This document shows, piece by piece, positions 62,701-64,000 of a stretch of DNA of 64,000 nt. Within the stretch, counting starts at the first letter, position 1, and every line of letters begins with the position of its first letter. The stretch is from Brachycybe producta. Its lineage: Eukaryota; Arthropoda; Diplopoda; Playtdesmida; Andrognathidae. The position numbers and the translations under genes are program-made. The notes beneath the pieces were generated by a model. The model searched no databases. It was not told where the DNA came from and was given only the letters and a program-made list of their open reading frames with translations. The DNA is taken from NCBI GenBank assembly GCA_036925085.1, contig JAUPFP010000080.1, positions 248,001 through 312,000 of the forward strand, read 5' to 3'.

Positions 62701-64000
62701 AAACAAGCAACTGAGAGTATAAAAAACAAATACGCAAACATTTAATTACGTGTGTGTGATTTTTGAACACACACTTTAGGCACAAATGTCGATTGTGGCC
62801 GCATAAGGCCAAATTCAAAAACACGATTTCAAACGCTGTTTAATCTGTCTTTCAAAAGCAAAATTAAGAAAAACTTGAAAGTGTTTTTGAAAGATCTCTA
62901 CTTTCAAACACACTTTCAATTTCTCCTTAGTTGTTGCTCTTCTGAAACGCAGAAGAGTTCGAAACTTAAGCCTTCCATTAAAACTTCAGACTCTGATGAA
63001 CCTTTAAGTCGAACAGTTCCGTCTGATTCATTCTGTCACTGCTCCACTCGATGCGCATAAAAGTATCGCCGATTCCTAACGACAACGATTTCACCTGTTC
63101 GTACGCAATCGTCTGAAACCAGACACTCAATCCTTCCGTTTTCAACACCGTGGCCACTTCATACGGATACAAGAAAGGTGAAAGAGCAAGTCCTAGATGT
63201 GATATTATCTGTTTGTACAGTTGATACCGTTCTTTTTCCTGGCATGCATCAATAACAGAATATAATAAAGAAGAAATACATTGTTAGAACTTGACAAAAC
63301 CACACAATCTAAATTGTTTTACAAAAAGCTGATTTTCGAACTCTGGCTATTCTGCGTTTCAGAAGCTTTTAGTGGTCGGTTTTGACTGCAAAATGTTGTC
63401 GCAGGTGTGTGGGCTGTGGTTGCAATATATTGCTATGGAACGAAGCCAGACCTTAATTGTCATATAAGCGACAACTTGACTTCATTTTGCAGTCGAAATC
63501 GACCACCAAAAGTGGTCTGTGCACCACTAATGCCTTAGAAAGTAGAACAGATACTTGAATAACTTAATACTGTTCTTATGTTGATATCTTTCAAAATAAA
63601 CTTTATATAGACAACAATTTAAAAAAAATTTATTTTGTTTAAAATTGTGTCATTTTCAAACTCACATAAAAAGCTTATTTTAAAAGATAACAATGTGAAA
63701 TTACGAGCGTACTCATTAATTGATTGGAGGATCCTTCTAGTTTCTAAAACACTTTTAAATTTATCTTACTTTTGTTCCTGAAAAACAGAATAATGAAAGT
63801 TCGAGAGACGTTTACACTTTAAAACCAGCTTAAAAAATTATATGAACATCAACGCAATAAAATTACATTTGAACAGAGGCTCAATGCAAACTCATCAACC
63901 GTCTTAAATGAAGTGTCGTTGACATCCCTTAACATATTGAAGATCTGTTTCGCAAACTTGGGTGAAGACTGATCTTTAGCAACACGATAAACTCCATCGA
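56751..64000 (-). CDS. Polycystin-1-like protein with PLAT domain, 5' end outside the window
   Basis: Minus-strand exons: 64000-63867 (partial), 63238-63002, 62710-62384, 62317-62122, 60988-60879, 60787-60515, 59731-59439, 59357-59163, 59082-58858, 57458-56960, 56888-56751; phases agree; about 875 codons seen. Order: extracellular region with cysteines, a GPS-like segment (CLHYDDEKQEW), first membrane span (LYVVGAILLLLLIFLLIACL) followed by RRRR, then a PLAT domain from EYAYLVSMQTG to WFLKGITISDL. Two spans follow (RLILFVLFMFLAFF; ILAAITAGLLLPSSLVFLF), a charged loop with K/R clusters, two more spans (WAVLLLLFAALIVVVIVFGL; LIGFAICLFLLHPLFLIVF) and a 45-residue last exon ending HPTYRY. This is the polycystin-1 family order up to the fifth span. 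The TOP domain and spans 6-11 are not present. I do not assign a specific orthologue. Confidence 0.82.
57550..57960. mobile_element. Palindromic repeat family A copy
   Basis: AAACTTGAATGTTTTAGAAA and GAAGGATAACTTAGTG on the left; GATATCAACATGAACG, CTGTTCTAGTTTCTAAAACA and GCTCCAGAATGACAATAATC on the right. Intron of the polycystin-like gene. A second partial left arm (TTGGTTAGAAACTAGAAAAT) precedes it. Confidence 0.65.
57983..58412 (+). mobile_element. 5'-truncated LINE: end of reverse transcriptase plus 3' UTR
   Basis: The open frame to 58282 reads SVTDMLSVLQWHSLAHPRAE and then FFPRVIRQWNSLPEE, the characteristic C-terminus of the reverse-transcriptase ORF of jockey/CR1/L2-type non-LTR retrotransposons (FF.R.I..WN.LP). 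A 3' UTR follows, ending TAATTGTAATTA. It is inserted antisense in an intron of the polycystin-like gene. Confidence 0.85.
58420..58840. mobile_element. Family-A-related element (subtype with AAGGTGGC ends)
   Basis: TTAAGGTGGCTTCATAGATG and AAGACTACACTTAAAAGTTT on the left; CATCAACTATTCTAGTTTCT and AAGTAAGCCACTTTAATTAG on the right. Same subtype as 33.8 and 56.1 kb. It directly follows the LINE fragment. Confidence 0.65.
59870..60300. mobile_element. Palindromic repeat family A copy, diverged
   Basis: AAGTGTTTTAGAAAATAAAA and, later, GAAAGTGAGTTAGAAACTAA, with the right arm CTACCCTTTTAGTTTCTAAA. Probably two overlapping partial copies in an intron of the polycystin-like gene. Confidence 0.5.
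61135..61500. mobile_element. Palindromic repeat family A, well preserved copy
   Basis: Best reference copy. The left end TGGTGGTTTTAAAATATAAA is followed by GATTATTCTTATCTTTCAGG, GTGTTTTAGAAACTAGAAGG, TAGCTCAATCACTTAA and GATATCTTTCAAAATAAACT. The right half is the inverse complement (AAAATAAGTGATTGAGCTAT, CTCTAGTTTGTAAAATACTT, CTCCTGAAAAACCGAATAAT). About 18-20 related copies or halves occur in this window, none coding. Confidence 0.85.
62830..62990. mobile_element. Collapsed palindromic repeat family A copy
   Basis: Only the outer arms remain: CTGTCTTTCAAAAGCAAAAT, AACTTGAAAGTGTTTTTGAA, then AAACACACTTTCAATTTCTC and GAAACGCAGAAGAGTTCGAA. The middle is deleted, as happens in long hairpins. 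Confidence 0.7.
63310..63840. mobile_element. Family A copy carrying a nested family E insertion
   Basis: The left arm of family A (GCTGATTTTCGAACTCTGGC, CTGCGTTTCAGAAG) is interrupted at about 63367 by a family-E element (CTTTTAGTGGTCGGTTTTGA to CCACCAAAAGTGGTCTGTGC, ending about 63530). Family A then resumes with GAAAGTAGAACAG and continues to GAGAGACGTTTACACTTTAA. Family E was therefore active after this family-A copy landed. Confidence 0.8.

Overview
The window is AT-rich nuclear DNA from an invertebrate animal. The genes have many short GT-AG introns, vertebrate-like exon phases and no bacterial features. Gene content fits a ciliated metazoan: OSBPL9, BBS5, DDX23, a polycystin-1-like protein and a histidine tRNA. 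It also carries an expanded family of secreted di-cysteine (galaxin-like) proteins, known from corals, molluscs and some other invertebrates. The phylum cannot be fixed from the sequence alone. About half of the window is introns and intergenic DNA filled with short palindromic or terminal-inverted-repeat (TIR) elements.

Layout. Bases 1-9,121 (+) hold the 3' two thirds of an OSBPL9 (ORP9) gene, with a candidate alternative last exon at 2,827-2,956. Bases 9,122-11,324 are intergenic, with one TIR element. From 11,325 to 42,577 lies the centre of the window, a cluster of galaxin-like genes: four on the plus strand (11.3-13.3, 14.1-16.7, 17.5-19.5 and 22.0-23.5 kb), one on the minus strand (28.7 to 24.7 kb), and one plus-strand gene starting at 33.3 kb. 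The last has three constant 5' exons followed by three complete, mutually homologous 3'-terminal exons at 37.4, 39.3 and 41.8 kb, with decayed copies between them. Bases 44,648-46,432 (-) encode a C2H2 zinc-finger protein with a FAR1/MULE-like module. A tRNA-His is at 47.7 kb. BBS5 (-, 48.0-51.0 kb) and DDX23 (+, 51.7-55.5 kb) are head to head across about 750 bp that contains a near-perfect RFX X-box. Bases 56.75-64.0 kb (-) hold a polycystin-1-like gene with PLAT and five membrane spans, entering from the right edge.

How the parts relate. The galaxin-like genes share one plan: a signal-peptide exon ending in phase 1, then one to three exons of CC-x(10-14)-CC repeats. They look like a locally duplicated family of secreted matrix or defence proteins. 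The most novel reading is that the 33.3-42.6 kb locus is one gene that swaps its C-terminal half by choosing among tandem terminal exons. Supporting facts are that all three start at the same homologous acceptor in phase 0, none has a convincing signal peptide of its own, each has its own AATAAA, and the only in-frame phase-0 donor in the upstream exon is a non-canonical GC donor. BBS5 and the polycystin-like protein are ciliary or sensory, DDX23 is spliceosomal, and OSBPL9 is a lipid-transfer protein. These neighbours show no shared pathway.
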